Assembly: GCA_965233625.1 (NCBI GenBank)
Contig: OZ247499.1
Location: forward strand, 6,448,001-6,512,000
Direction of reading: 5' to 3'
DNA from: G965233625 sp965233625
Lineage (GTDB): Bacteria > Planctomycetota > Planctomycetia > Pirellulales > Pirellulaceae
DNA length: 64,000 nucleotides
Of this stretch, positions 7,925 to 17,379 are shown one piece after another. Both the position numbers and the translations under genes were made by a program. The notes beneath the pieces are model-generated. The model was not told the DNA's origin. It ran no database searches and saw only the letters and a program-made list of their open reading frames with translations. Numbering within the stretch: the first letter of the stretch is position 1; each line of letters opens with the position of its first letter.

Positions 7925-8725
7925 ATGCCGGACCCGCCCATCATCACGTTCATGACGGATTTTGGCGATGGCAGCCCCTACATCGCGCAGATGAAAGGCG
8001 TCGCCCTCTCCATTCATCCCCAAGTCCGACTGGTGGATGTAACACATAGCATTCCGCCGCAGGATATCCGCACGGGCGCGCTGACCTGGCCCGCCGTCAT
8101 CGAACGCTTTCCGGCCGGCACTATCCATGTGGCGGTCATTGACCCCGGAGTAGGCAGCCCCCGCGATATTCTTTACGCCCGCTACGCCGGGCAGCACCTG
8201 ATTTGTCCGGACAACGGGCTGGTGACCATGCTGGCTCGCAGTGCGAAACACGCGCTGCAGGACCTGCGCAAACTCACGGAGCGCGAGTTCTGGCTGGATG
8301 AAGTTTCAGCCACATTCCACGGCCGCGATATTATGACACCTGCCGCCGCGCATCTTGCCAGCGGTGTTCAGCCCGCACAGCTTGGCCCCGTGTTAGATCA
8401 ACCCGTGCTGCTAGAGATGCCTGAAGTACGCGTGCAAGCCAAGCAGGTATCCGGCTGCATCGCGACGGTGGATTCGTTCGGCAACCTGATTACAGGCATC
8501 CACCGCACCGTTCTGGAACCGGCTGCCGGGCAGGCCGATCTGACGGTCCGCTGCGGACAGCATGAAGTAACGGGCGTTGCGTACACGTACCAGCATGCAG
8601 CGGCAGGCAGCCTGGTGGCTCTCTACGGTTCAAGCGGCTGGCTGGAACTGGCCATCGTGAATGGCAATGCCGCCCGCACGCTCAACCTAGCGCCCGGCGC
8701 CGAGGTGACGGTGACGTGGTTTTGA
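7925..8725 (+). CDS. S-adenosyl-L-methionine hydrolase (adenosine-forming), DUF62 family
   Basis: A 266-residue member of the SAM hydroxide adenosyltransferase (DUF62, fluorinase-like) family, which splits SAM with water into adenosine and methionine. Family landmarks are present: TDFG (11-14), the YxxQMKG segment (19-25), DVTHSIPPQD (38-47), DPGVG (73-77) and PDNG (95-98). Asp73, Arg80 and His132 have the same relative spacing as the Asp68-Arg75-His127 triad I recall for the archaeal enzyme PH0463, supporting hydrolase rather than halogenase activity. It begins 3 bases after the RING gene and is followed by a terminator, so it is probably the last gene of that operon. Why a SAM-consuming enzyme would be coexpressed with a modifier pathway is unclear. 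Confidence 0.9.
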   Translation: MPDPPIITFMTDFGDGSPYIAQMKGVALSIHPQVRLVDVTHSIPPQDIRTGALTWPAVIERFPAGTIHVAVIDPGVGSPRDILYARYAGQHLICPDNGLVTMLARSAKHALQDLRKLTEREFWLDEVSATFHGRDIMTPAAAHLASGVQPAQLGPVLDQPVLLEMPEVRVQAKQVSGCIATVDSFGNLITGIHRTVLEPAAGQADLTVRCGQHEVTGVAYTYQHAAAGSLVALYGSSGWLELAIVNGNAARTLNLAPGAEVTVTWF

Positions 8726-8743
8726 ACCTTCGCTCAAGAAACA

Positions 8744-8778
8744 AAAGAAGCCGCGACCTGGAGCGGTGCGGCTTCTTT
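8744..8778 (+). terminator. Intrinsic terminator after the ubiquitin-like operon
   Basis: An 11-base perfect stem (AAAGAAGCCGC paired with GCGGCTTCTTT) with a 13-base loop lies 18 bases after the SAM hydrolase stop. The 3' arm supplies the T-rich end. It plausibly ends the transcript that begins at the modifier gene. Confidence 0.8.
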
Positions 8779-9030
8779 GTTGGCGTTCAAACCAGACTGA
8801 TTGAAGGAAACTCTGCTGTACGTCTATGGGAAACTCGCCGGAAGGGCCGGCGGAGGCTTTGTCCGGGTGCGGAGCGTCGCGGAAGTGAATAGTTAATGGG
8901 CGATCTGTTTACGCCTTGTTCCGCGTGTCGCAGCCGGAGGGATGTGGCGCCAGTCTCTTGTCTCGCCGCCTTTCGCGGGCAGATCCAAGCAGACTCGCAT
9001 CGTGGTATTTAACCACGCATCATCTGACGC

Positions 9031-9159
9031 TTATGCGCCATCTGACGTCGCGCCACAATCATCGCTGCAATCACAACCACAATCATAACAGCCTCCGTCG
9101 CCGCTAATACAGACGCCGCCGGGTGGGTGGGGGCGCCGCCTTAAGTAATGGATCTCCAT
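9031..9159 (-). CDS. Tiny Cys/Asp/Gly-rich protein (42 residues), unknown
   Basis: A 42-residue reading frame with a near-perfect Shine-Dalgarno (AAGGAGGA at 9168-9175, 8 bases before ATG). Residues 1-16 are basic and end in a PP-GG stretch; residues 17-35 hold six cysteines, CysX6CysX2CysXCysXCysX3Cys, mixed with Asp and Gly. It matches no family I recognise. Possible roles are a metal-binding peptide or a precursor of a modified peptide, but no modification enzyme is next to it. It lies alone in an otherwise empty stretch between the SAM hydrolase terminator and the gene downstream of metK. The ribosome site is the main argument that it is real. Confidence 0.5.
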   Translation of the reverse strand: MEIHYLRRRPHPPGGVCISGDGGCYDCGCDCSDDCGATSDGA

Positions 9160-9650
9160 GCCGTGTTTCCTCCTTGTTGTTGCTCGCCGTTGCTTCGCCG
9201 CCAGGGATGGCTTGTCTGGTGAAGCGCTGGCAACTGAAAGCCTTTTCAGTTCGCCGGAAAACTCCGGCCTGGAACCCGTCGTTCGCATCGCATACATCTG
9301 CAATGCTTCCACTTCTTCCTCTCAATCGTTGAGCACGAACTTCCCGCGTCCTCTCGCTGCAGCATCCAGCGGCAGAAAGCTTCAAGTTCAGCTCTTTGCC
9401 GGCGAAGGGTGAGAACCTCGCCGGGTACGAATAGAAATCGGGCGGGCTACGCAGAATTCTGACGGATTCGCCTGGCGGGTTTACGACTGCCAGCTTCGCG
9501 ACGTCCGTTGCATGCGGTGCACCGTGCATATCCGTACGTTGCCGGTACGCAGCGTTGCAGTCGTCACGGCGCGATCTTGTTAACCGTTATCACCCGGCGC
9601 CGGCACAGGTATCCGGCGCGTGGCTGTGCCGGTCATCCGCCACAGCGGGG
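9160..9650. other. Intergenic stretch without convincing genes
   Basis: Several open frames exist here on both strands but none has a good ribosome site or recognisable sequence. The stretch holds the leader of the tiny Cys-rich gene and a GC-rich hairpin near 9600. Confidence 0.5.
9600..9632. repeat. GC-rich hairpin downstream of the membrane-protein gene
   Basis: CCGGCACAG pairs perfectly with CTGTGCCGG around a 15-base loop, 18 bases beyond the stop of the minus-strand gene. There is no T-run, so it may stabilise the 3' end rather than terminate by itself. Confidence 0.45.
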
Positions 9651-10574
9651 TTAAGCCGCTTCCTGCGCGCGGGAGGCTGAGGCGAAGATTTCGATCACCA
9701 CTTCGCACGCCTGGGTGCTTTTGTGGGCAAGACGAATTTCCAGGCTGCAGCCAAACGTCTGCGTCTCGACCGTTTTCACCGTTGCAGACGGTCCATCAAG
9801 CACGCCTGCCATCACGGTTGGCGCAGTTGCCAGTGGCGGACAGAAGGGAAGGTGCACCATCTGCGCGCGTGCACCAGGCTGAAACGCAACACGCATGGCG
9901 CCGTGCAATGTTTCGTGATCGTCATCACCCGCACTACGCGTAATCTGCTGGGTTACGCCGGAGGGCAGCGCAGCGGCGTCTTCAAGGGCACCCTCAGCTG
10001 CAGGTTCAGGTAGCGAGGGTTCTGCGGCGAAACGTGCTGCTAGCCGGGCTTTGATATCCGCCTCGATGCCCGTATCCACATCGTTTTCAAACGGCGGGGC
10101 GGCTTTTTCCGGTGACCTTATATATAAGGTGGGTTTTGACGCAGTAGGCGCAGCCGCAACGGGTTTTGCCTGTTTCCGCTGCACGCCGTTTGGATCTTCA
10201 CGCAACCAGCACCATGAAACGGCTTCCACCGTGAGGAGTAACGCCGCCAAGCAGGAAGCAAGCAGATGGGCGCCCGTGGCTGCGACGGCGCTCAAGCTCA
10301 ATAGGGTTGCTGCCGCTGGCGCGACCCACAAGCTGAATCGCTGTGTGCTGGAAAGACCGTGCAACGCGGGACTGCGAAAGAAGGACCGCAGCGAAGCAGT
10401 TGCGGCCATCATCATTGCCGTGACAAATACGGCGAACCCGACATTAACCGTGGCGCTGAGAAGTTGCAGCCCCGGCAATAGACATGCGACGGGGAGAGTG
10501 CAGAGAGACAGAATAAAAAGAATCCGCGCGACATTAGAACCGTCGTGCGGAAGGGCTTTGACGTGCGCATCCAT
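9651..10574 (-). CDS. Membrane protein of unknown function with soluble C-terminal domain
   Basis: A 307-residue protein with about four hydrophobic segments in residues 15-122, a Pro/Ala-rich linker and a soluble C-terminal domain of about 90 residues with alternating hydrophobic strands. I do not recognise the family. The ATG follows GAGGTGA at good spacing, supporting the start. It is on the same strand as metK and begins 86 bases after the metK stop, so the two could be cotranscribed, though nothing in the protein suggests methionine metabolism. Confidence 0.7.
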   Translation of the reverse strand: MDAHVKALPHDGSNVARILFILSLCTLPVACLLPGLQLLSATVNVGFAVFVTAMMMAATASLRSFFRSPALHGLSSTQRFSLWVAPAAATLLSLSAVAATGAHLLASCLAALLLTVEAVSWCWLREDPNGVQRKQAKPVAAAPTASKPTLYIRSPEKAAPPFENDVDTGIEADIKARLAARFAAEPSLPEPAAEGALEDAAALPSGVTQQITRSAGDDDHETLHGAMRVAFQPGARAQMVHLPFCPPLATAPTVMAGVLDGPSATVKTVETQTFGCSLEIRLAHKSTQACEVVIEIFASASRAQEAA

Positions 10575-10660
10575 GCTTCACCTCAACAAGTCAATTCAGA
10601 TTGTCTTCTGCTGCACCACCGCCCAAGCGGCGGCGGTGAATCAAAATGCCGTCGTGGCCG

Positions 10661-11842
<1,182 letters not shown>

Positions 11843-12152
11843 GTGCGCCTCGCGGTGGTTCAGCCGTGAACTATTTTAGTAGTGTTGTAGCTGTATATAG
11901 GTGTGTGGCGGGTGATATATCCTTGGCAGATCAGGGCCGTAAAGGTGGCAGATCTGACAAATTCCCTAAAATTTGTGTGGGCATTATAAGCGTATCCCAC
12001 CAGGATTCACAACCGCATGTCGTTCGCCCAGACTGCCATCGTGGTGTGGGTTTTATGGGTTGGAGTTTGGGTTGTTTGCCCCCTTTATTCTGGTTGCCTG
12101 GCGGCACTAAAATACGGTCTCTATTTTCATCTTCTCTGGTTTGGGATTTCGA
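11843..12152. other. Divergent intergenic region between metK and the kinase-like gene
   Basis: About 310 bases with no supported gene. It must hold promoters for both flanking genes; AT-rich pieces such as TATATA near 11895 could be promoter elements, but I cannot assign them reliably. Confidence 0.4.
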
Positions 12153-14900
12153 ATGTCGCGCTGGCCGCTGATTACCGACTTCAGCCGCATGCTGCAGAAT
12201 CCGAAGGTGGCCTTCCGCGATCCGGAACTGAAAACCGCAGCAGTCGAGAAGAACAATCTGGGGCAACCCAAACCGCGGTCTGGAAACTTCGCCACGGTCT
12301 ATAAGGGGTTCCGTGGCGTCGGGCAGGAATTCGCCATTCGCGTGTTCAACCGGGCCGCGGCCGAACGGCGCGAACGCTACGCCGCTGTTTACGATTACCT
12401 GCAGGGCAAAGACGTCCCGTGCATGGTGAACTTCAGCTACGACGAAAAAGGTATCCGTTCGACCGACGGCAAGATGTATCCGCTGATCACCATGGACTGG
12501 GTGCCGGGTGTCACGCTGTTTGAATGGGCGCGGCAGCGTAGCCGGGAAGGTTATCAGCAGGCGTTTGCTATTGCCGCCGACGTGTGGCTGCAACTGGTCC
12601 GCGACCTGAAGACGGCGGGCATTGTCCACGGCGACCTGCAGCACGGCAACGTGCTGATTTCGCAGGAGGGTCAGTTCAAGCTGGTCGATTACGACTGCAT
12701 GGCCGTGCCCGCGCTGATGGGCCGCCGCAACCTTGAGATGGGCATGGTGCCGTACCAGCATCCGGCCCGCAACGCCGAAACGATTCTGTTTGACGGGCTG
12801 GATCATTTTTCAGCCCTGGTGATCTACGTCGCCCTGCGTGCATTGGCTGCCGACACCACGCTGTGGCACAAATATGTTGATGAGCCTGAATACGACAAAA
12901 TGCTGTTCCGCAGCCAGGACTTCGACAACCCGCAGCAGTCGGCGTTGTATCTGGACCTGATGAATTCGGCGGATCGCCAGGTTCGGGATCTGGCGCATTA
13001 TCTGTTTGAGCTGGCCAAGTACCCCATCGATCAGGTGCCGCCGCTGGACGAAGTGCTGCTGTGGTGCCATTCGATCGAAGACCTGATCAAGGCCAGCGAA
13101 TGGGATAAGGCCGTTCAGCTTCACAAACGTATGGGACCGAATGAACATGTCGCTCCGCAGCTGATGCCGAAGGTGCAGGAAGCTTACCGCCGGGTGGCCT
13201 GCAAAGATGCTCTGGAGAAAGCACTGGAGTCGGGCAACGACGCCGAGATTCAGCGGTGTTACGATCCGGCGTTGCTGGACGATTATCCCGCTGCCGCGCC
13301 ATTGGTCGAACGTGCCCGGATGGCCGGACAGGTGCGTGAGATTCTTTCACGTCTGGACGCCACCAAACAGGCCGGCAACTGGCCCGCGTTCATTCAGACG
13401 TACCGCAAGCATCAGCAGCAGATCAACGATCTGCCAACGGGTCAGCCCTACAAGCAGGAGATGCTGCGGCTGATCCGCGCGACGAATGTGAAGCGTCTGC
13501 TCACCGCCAAAGAAGCGGATGACCGCGCGGTGCTGGAAGAATGGAAACTGCTGGAAGAAATTGGCGGGCACCCCGTGGCCGAAGCGTTGCGGCCGCATGT
13601 GGCGAAATGCGCGGCGCGGGAAAAGATGCGCGGGCTGGTGCGGCAGGCGCCTGCTACGCCGAATCTGACCTACGACCGTGAACTGGCGGCCGGTGTCCGG
13701 GCGGGCATTCTGACGGGTTCATCCGCCGACAATCACCTGCGGACCTACTGCGAAGGCGCCCGCCAGCGGCTGAAACTGCTGGATAAATTCCAGAAGCTGA
13801 ACAAAGAGAATACGCTGGAAGCCGAAACGCAGATTGTTGCACTGGCTGAGAAACTGCCCGCCGGCTACCACGCCGGTCTGCCCCGCCGGGTGAAGCAGGC
13901 CAAAGAGCGGATGAAGGCGCATGCCGCCCTAGTCGAATCGCTGAACGATCCGGTCTCGGATATGGAAGTGGTCGAAGCGCACCGCGCACTGGAACGTGCG
14001 GGCGGCGGGAAACTGGTCGGCGAAGAGATCGCAGAACGACTGGAACTCGCGCACCAACGGGCGCCGGTGGTGCGGGCTATCCGGCAGATCAACCGCTCGC
14101 TGGCGCTGGACGATTACGACAAACGGCTGCTGACCATCTGGAAAGAAGAGCTGCTGGAAGACTGCCTCGACGCGCAGGAATATAAGCCCCGCTATCAGCA
14201 GGCGGTCGAGCGCCAGAAGCTGCTTCCGCAGCTGTCCGCCGCGGTGGAGGCCGAAGATATGACCGCCGTGACGCGGCTGATTGGTTCGCCTGCGCTGCGC
14301 GGTTATCCGATGGATCTGGAACTGGCTGAGAAGATCGACGAACTGGAAAACCGCGCCGTCCTCGCACAGCAGCAGCAACGGCACTCGCTGATGCAGTCGC
14401 TGATTGACAACGAAAGACCGGCGTTCGTCCGGCACTTCGACATTCACATGCTGCGCGAAATCGCGCAGTCGCACACGCATCATCAGGCAACCATGATCCG
14501 CTGGATCGAAGAGGAAATGCTGCCGCCCGAGAAATGCGGTCTCGCCGCGCCGGCGGAAGACGCCGTCAAGCTGGAAGAGGAAGAGCGTTGCCAGATCCGC
14601 TGGAAGTGGCCTGAATCTAAGGTGACAGATACGTGTCACCTGGTCATCGCCCCGGACAAAAAAGTCGGCGCCCACGCCATTCCGTCGGATCTGGACGCGA
14701 TCCACACGGCGGTTGTCACGCGTCAGGAGTACGACGCAGATGGCTGCTATGAAGTTGCAGCGGACATCGCCTGGCACAATGCGAAGGTCGTGGTGTGGGG
14801 GCACGTAGACGCCGGCTTCCAGGATTTCTTCACTCCGCCCGTGGTGCTCGGCTCAATCGACGCCACACCTAAGAAGTCCAAACGCTGGGGCATTTTTTAA
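12153..14900 (+). CDS. Large protein with atypical protein-kinase-like domain
   Basis: A 915-residue cytoplasmic protein. Residues about 40-260 align with a protein kinase fold: glycine-loop-like SGNFATVYKG (43-52), a beta-3 strand FAIRVF in which the usual Lys is Arg63, catalytic-loop HGDLQHGN with Asp161 and Asn166, and DYD (179-181) in place of DFG. Arg for Lys argues for weak or no classical kinase activity, while the retained Asp and Asn argue against complete loss. About 500 helical, charged residues follow, resembling a scaffold or repeat solenoid, and a beta-rich C-terminal domain of about 120 residues. The ATG at 12153 is preferred to a TTG four codons earlier. The ribosome site is weak. 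It has no obvious operon partner. Confidence 0.8.
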   Translation: MSRWPLITDFSRMLQNPKVAFRDPELKTAAVEKNNLGQPKPRSGNFATVYKGFRGVGQEFAIRVFNRAAAERRERYAAVYDYLQGKDVPCMVNFSYDEKGIRSTDGKMYPLITMDWVPGVTLFEWARQRSREGYQQAFAIAADVWLQLVRDLKTAGIVHGDLQHGNVLISQEGQFKLVDYDCMAVPALMGRRNLEMGMVPYQHPARNAETILFDGLDHFSALVIYVALRALAADTTLWHKYVDEPEYDKMLFRSQDFDNPQQSALYLDLMNSADRQVRDLAHYLFELAKYPIDQVPPLDEVLLWCHSIEDLIKASEWDKAVQLHKRMGPNEHVAPQLMPKVQEAYRRVACKDALEKALESGNDAEIQRCYDPALLDDYPAAAPLVERARMAGQVREILSRLDATKQAGNWPAFIQTYRKHQQQINDLPTGQPYKQEMLRLIRATNVKRLLTAKEADDRAVLEEWKLLEEIGGHPVAEALRPHVAKCAAREKMRGLVRQAPATPNLTYDRELAAGVRAGILTGSSADNHLRTYCEGARQRLKLLDKFQKLNKENTLEAETQIVALAEKLPAGYHAGLPRRVKQAKERMKAHAALVESLNDPVSDMEVVEAHRALERAGGGKLVGEEIAERLELAHQRAPVVRAIRQINRSLALDDYDKRLLTIWKEELLEDCLDAQEYKPRYQQAVERQKLLPQLSAAVEAEDMTAVTRLIGSPALRGYPMDLELAEKIDELENRAVLAQQQQRHSLMQSLIDNERPAFVRHFDIHMLREIAQSHTHHQATMIRWIEEEMLPPEKCGLAAPAEDAVKLEEEERCQIRWKWPESKVTDTCHLVIAPDKKVGAHAIPSDLDAIHTAVVTRQEYDADGCYEVAADIAWHNAKVVVWGHVDAGFQDFFTPPVVLGSIDATPKKSKRWGIF

Positions 14901-14944
14901 GTGCGAGCTGCCCAGCCGTTATGCCCCCGCACCTTCACCCCTGG

Positions 14945-15772
14945 TTAGTTAGGCGGTGTGAAGGTGATGGCGCGGGTGGTGCACGCTTCGAGCGGGTTGC
15001 TTGCTCCGCCGGTGGCGACGTTGATGGTCACTTCGCTGCCGCGGTTGTTCTCGATGAATTCGTAGAACTCACCGGGCGGTAATTCATCGGGTAGCACGAC
15101 GTCGCCAGAGAGAAATCCCGCCTGGGCGAATTTGCTGCCGGCGAGTACATCGGTGATCACGATGGCGCGTCTGCCGCGTCCGTCGTCCAGCACGATGCGC
15201 GTCTGGGCGGTGAAGCCCATTTCGCGTTGCAGCTGCCACGCATGCGAGAAAGCGCTGTACTGCGTAACGGCCACCTTTCCGCCGCCTGCGATGACCATCG
15301 TGACAAGCAGCAGCGTGATGGCGACCGTGAGTTGTATCGCCAGCTTGTCCAGCCGCCCCATCAGCGATTCATTCCGCTTTCCGGCGAACGCCACCACCAT
15401 CAGCCCGGCCACGGTCAGGAAACACACACCGATACCCGCGGCCAGCCCCATCAACGGCCCGAAGTAAGAGATAATCGCAAACTGCAGAGAACATAGCGCC
15501 ATGATCGCAAAGGCGCCGCGGATGCCGAAACGTATTTTCTTTCGTCCGGCATTTGCCGCAGACGCCGGATTGTTGATAACCAGCGCGTCGGCTGGCGTTG
15601 TATTCGTTGTAGATGGGGCTACAACTTCTGCGTTGGCAATCTCCGGCGGTGCGTTTTCCGGGGCGGCGCCTGACCGGGCGGCTGTCGGCGATGGTTCTGC
15701 GGACGGCCGTGGAGAGCCGAAGGGCTGAGGGTCCGGCGGCGGTTGCGGGTGGTCGCTGTTGTCAGATGGCAT
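14945..15772 (-). CDS. Membrane protein with PDZ-like C-terminal domain
   Basis: A 275-residue protein with a Pro/Ala-rich, probably disordered N-terminal 70 residues, about three hydrophobic segments (about 80-165) and a C-terminal PDZ-like domain. The latter shows the pattern AIVITDVLAGSKFAQAGFLS followed by GDVVL, typical of peptide-binding PDZ domains of membrane proteases and their partners. No protease domain is present. It is transcribed convergently with the kinase-like gene and ends 44 bases from it. The function is unknown; a scaffold role at the membrane is one inference. Confidence 0.75.
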   Translation of the reverse strand: MPSDNSDHPQPPPDPQPFGSPRPSAEPSPTAARSGAAPENAPPEIANAEVVAPSTTNTTPADALVINNPASAANAGRKKIRFGIRGAFAIMALCSLQFAIISYFGPLMGLAAGIGVCFLTVAGLMVVAFAGKRNESLMGRLDKLAIQLTVAITLLLVTMVIAGGGKVAVTQYSAFSHAWQLQREMGFTAQTRIVLDDGRGRRAIVITDVLAGSKFAQAGFLSGDVVLPDELPPGEFYEFIENNRGSEVTINVATGGASNPLEACTTRAITFTPPN

Positions 15773-15841
15773 AGCACTCCTCGCACAATAACGCTCTTCG
15801 CGGCGTGCGTGACATGCGGCCCGTGACGAGTCCGCAAACTC

Positions 15842-16999
15842 TTAGGCGTCCTGGCCGCCGGAAATTTCCGGCAGGTGATCCAGGTCTATCTGTTTCATCC
15901 ACTCATTCAGCTGCTCATCAATCTGCGCGGCGCAATGCTGATACACTTCCGCGGAGCCGCCAATGGGATCTGAGACATCGCTGCCATCGGTGCATAGCAC
16001 ATGCACGCGTGAAGCGAGTCCCGGCCACTGCGTGACGATCGCCTGCCGGTGACCACGTGTCATGGTGATGATGAGATCGGCGTATTCCGCAAGTTTCGCG
16101 CTCAGCGGCTGGCTTTCGTGCCCACGCAGATCCAGGTCGAACTGCTTGACGGTGTTCACTGCCTCATCTGCGGCGCGTCCACCGGTCATCGCGGCAATGC
16201 CCGCCGATGCGATCTGGATGCCGTATTCTTCCACCTCGTCAATATCGCAACCAAGCTTCTCTGCCACACGCCTCCGCATCAGAACTTCAGCCATGGGGCT
16301 ACGGCAGGTGTTACCAGTGCAGACGAAGACAATCGTTAATCCTGCCAGACGCTTCAGCGCCGTGTTGTTGAAAACGCCGCTACGCAAAACTTTCAGGTGG
16401 TTACCCTGTACGTGGACGACCGAAGACGCCTGACCAAACTGGCTTTTGCCATCGTCAACGATCAGCGCGACGCTATCGCCCAGGTTGGCGGCGACTTCTT
16501 CCGCGGTGGTGGCATCGGGTTGTCCGGTCAGATTGGCGGAAGTCAGAACTAGCGGGCCGGCGCAGAGGTTGAGCACGGAAAGCAGAAACGGATGCGCGGG
16601 CGCCCGCAGCCCGATGGTGTCCGACGGCGAGACCGCCTGCTGCACTTCCGCGGGCAGCCGCGTGGCAGCGCTGCCCTGGTGATCGTTATCAAAGACCAGC
16701 GTCAGCGGACCGGGCCAGCAGCGCCTGGCCAGACGCTCTCCCAGGGCTGGCATGTCAGGGACAAAGTCGCTAGCGTCGTCTGCATTCTTCACGGCCAGAG
16801 TCATCGGGTGGCCCTGCTGGCGGCCCTTCGCCTCGATGAGTTTTGCCACCGCGTCGCCGCTGAGGGCGCTGGCGGCGACTCCGTAGACGGTCTCGGTTGG
16901 CATGGCCACAACTTTGCCTTCGGCCAGCGCCTGCACCGCACGATGTACGATGTCTCGCTGGTCGTCTGCCGTACGGATATCGAGTACGATGGGAGACAT
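15842..16999 (-). CDS. Fusion of Sua5/YrdC domain and low-molecular-weight phosphatase
   Basis: A 385-residue two-domain protein. Residues about 10-210 are a Sua5/YrdC/YciO domain (PTETVYGVAASA at 34-45, TSAN at 153-156), the family that makes threonylcarbamoyl-AMP for tRNA t6A. Residues about 222-370 are a low-molecular-weight phosphatase with the P-loop Cys227-TGNTC-Arg233-Ser and the general acid Asp344 in DPIG. The loop CTGNTCRS matches Bacillus YwlE, a protein-arginine phosphatase whose gene lies beside ywlC (Sua5). Thr231 corresponds to the YwlE residue that favours phosphoarginine. The fusion thus joins two functions that are gene neighbours in Firmicutes. The usual Sua5 Arg-Pro pair is HP here. 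Confidence 0.92.
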   Translation of the reverse strand: MSPIVLDIRTADDQRDIVHRAVQALAEGKVVAMPTETVYGVAASALSGDAVAKLIEAKGRQQGHPMTLAVKNADDASDFVPDMPALGERLARRCWPGPLTLVFDNDHQGSAATRLPAEVQQAVSPSDTIGLRAPAHPFLLSVLNLCAGPLVLTSANLTGQPDATTAEEVAANLGDSVALIVDDGKSQFGQASSVVHVQGNHLKVLRSGVFNNTALKRLAGLTIVFVCTGNTCRSPMAEVLMRRRVAEKLGCDIDEVEEYGIQIASAGIAAMTGGRAADEAVNTVKQFDLDLRGHESQPLSAKLAEYADLIITMTRGHRQAIVTQWPGLASRVHVLCTDGSDVSDPIGGSAEVYQHCAAQIDEQLNEWMKQIDLDHLPEISGGQDA

Positions 17000-17379
17000 G
17001 TCGCCTGCGTTAAAAGACCGGGGAAAGTGGCGAATGCCAGCAGATTATGGAGACGTCCGTTCAACTTGCATGTAACCGTGCAGGTGCGGGAAGCTCTGCC
17101 CGTCTTTTTCGCTTCGCAACACGATAAACAACGTCGCCTATGATAAAGTAACGGTTAGCGCCGGCTCGCACCTGGTTCAACTATACAGGTGTGCTGCGCA
17201 GGGGGTCAAGTGGATCAGGCGAAGCGACGACGGGCACTGGCGCCCGGAAAATGTTCACGCGAATTCTGAACCTGTTTCAAAGATTGCCCACAATTTACAG
17301 AAGAAAGAACGAGTCTCATCCCCGCCGCGGCTCTTCCCGGAAGATCGAAAACGAAAGGTCGTCATCCGCAAGGCAACCT
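17000..17379. other. Divergent intergenic region upstream of the NHL lipoprotein
   Basis: About 380 bases with no supported gene. An in-frame open extension of the next gene reaches back to 17191, but the lipoprotein signal starting at 17380 argues that the extra part is leader rather than protein. Confidence 0.45.

Noticed and set aside
11843..11940. SAM riboswitch in the metK leader
   Set aside because: I could not find the conserved core or stems of the known SAM riboswitch classes by eye; a covariance-model search would settle it.
13929..14804. A 291-codon minus-strand open frame within the kinase-like gene
   Set aside because: Antisense shadow with no supporting signals.
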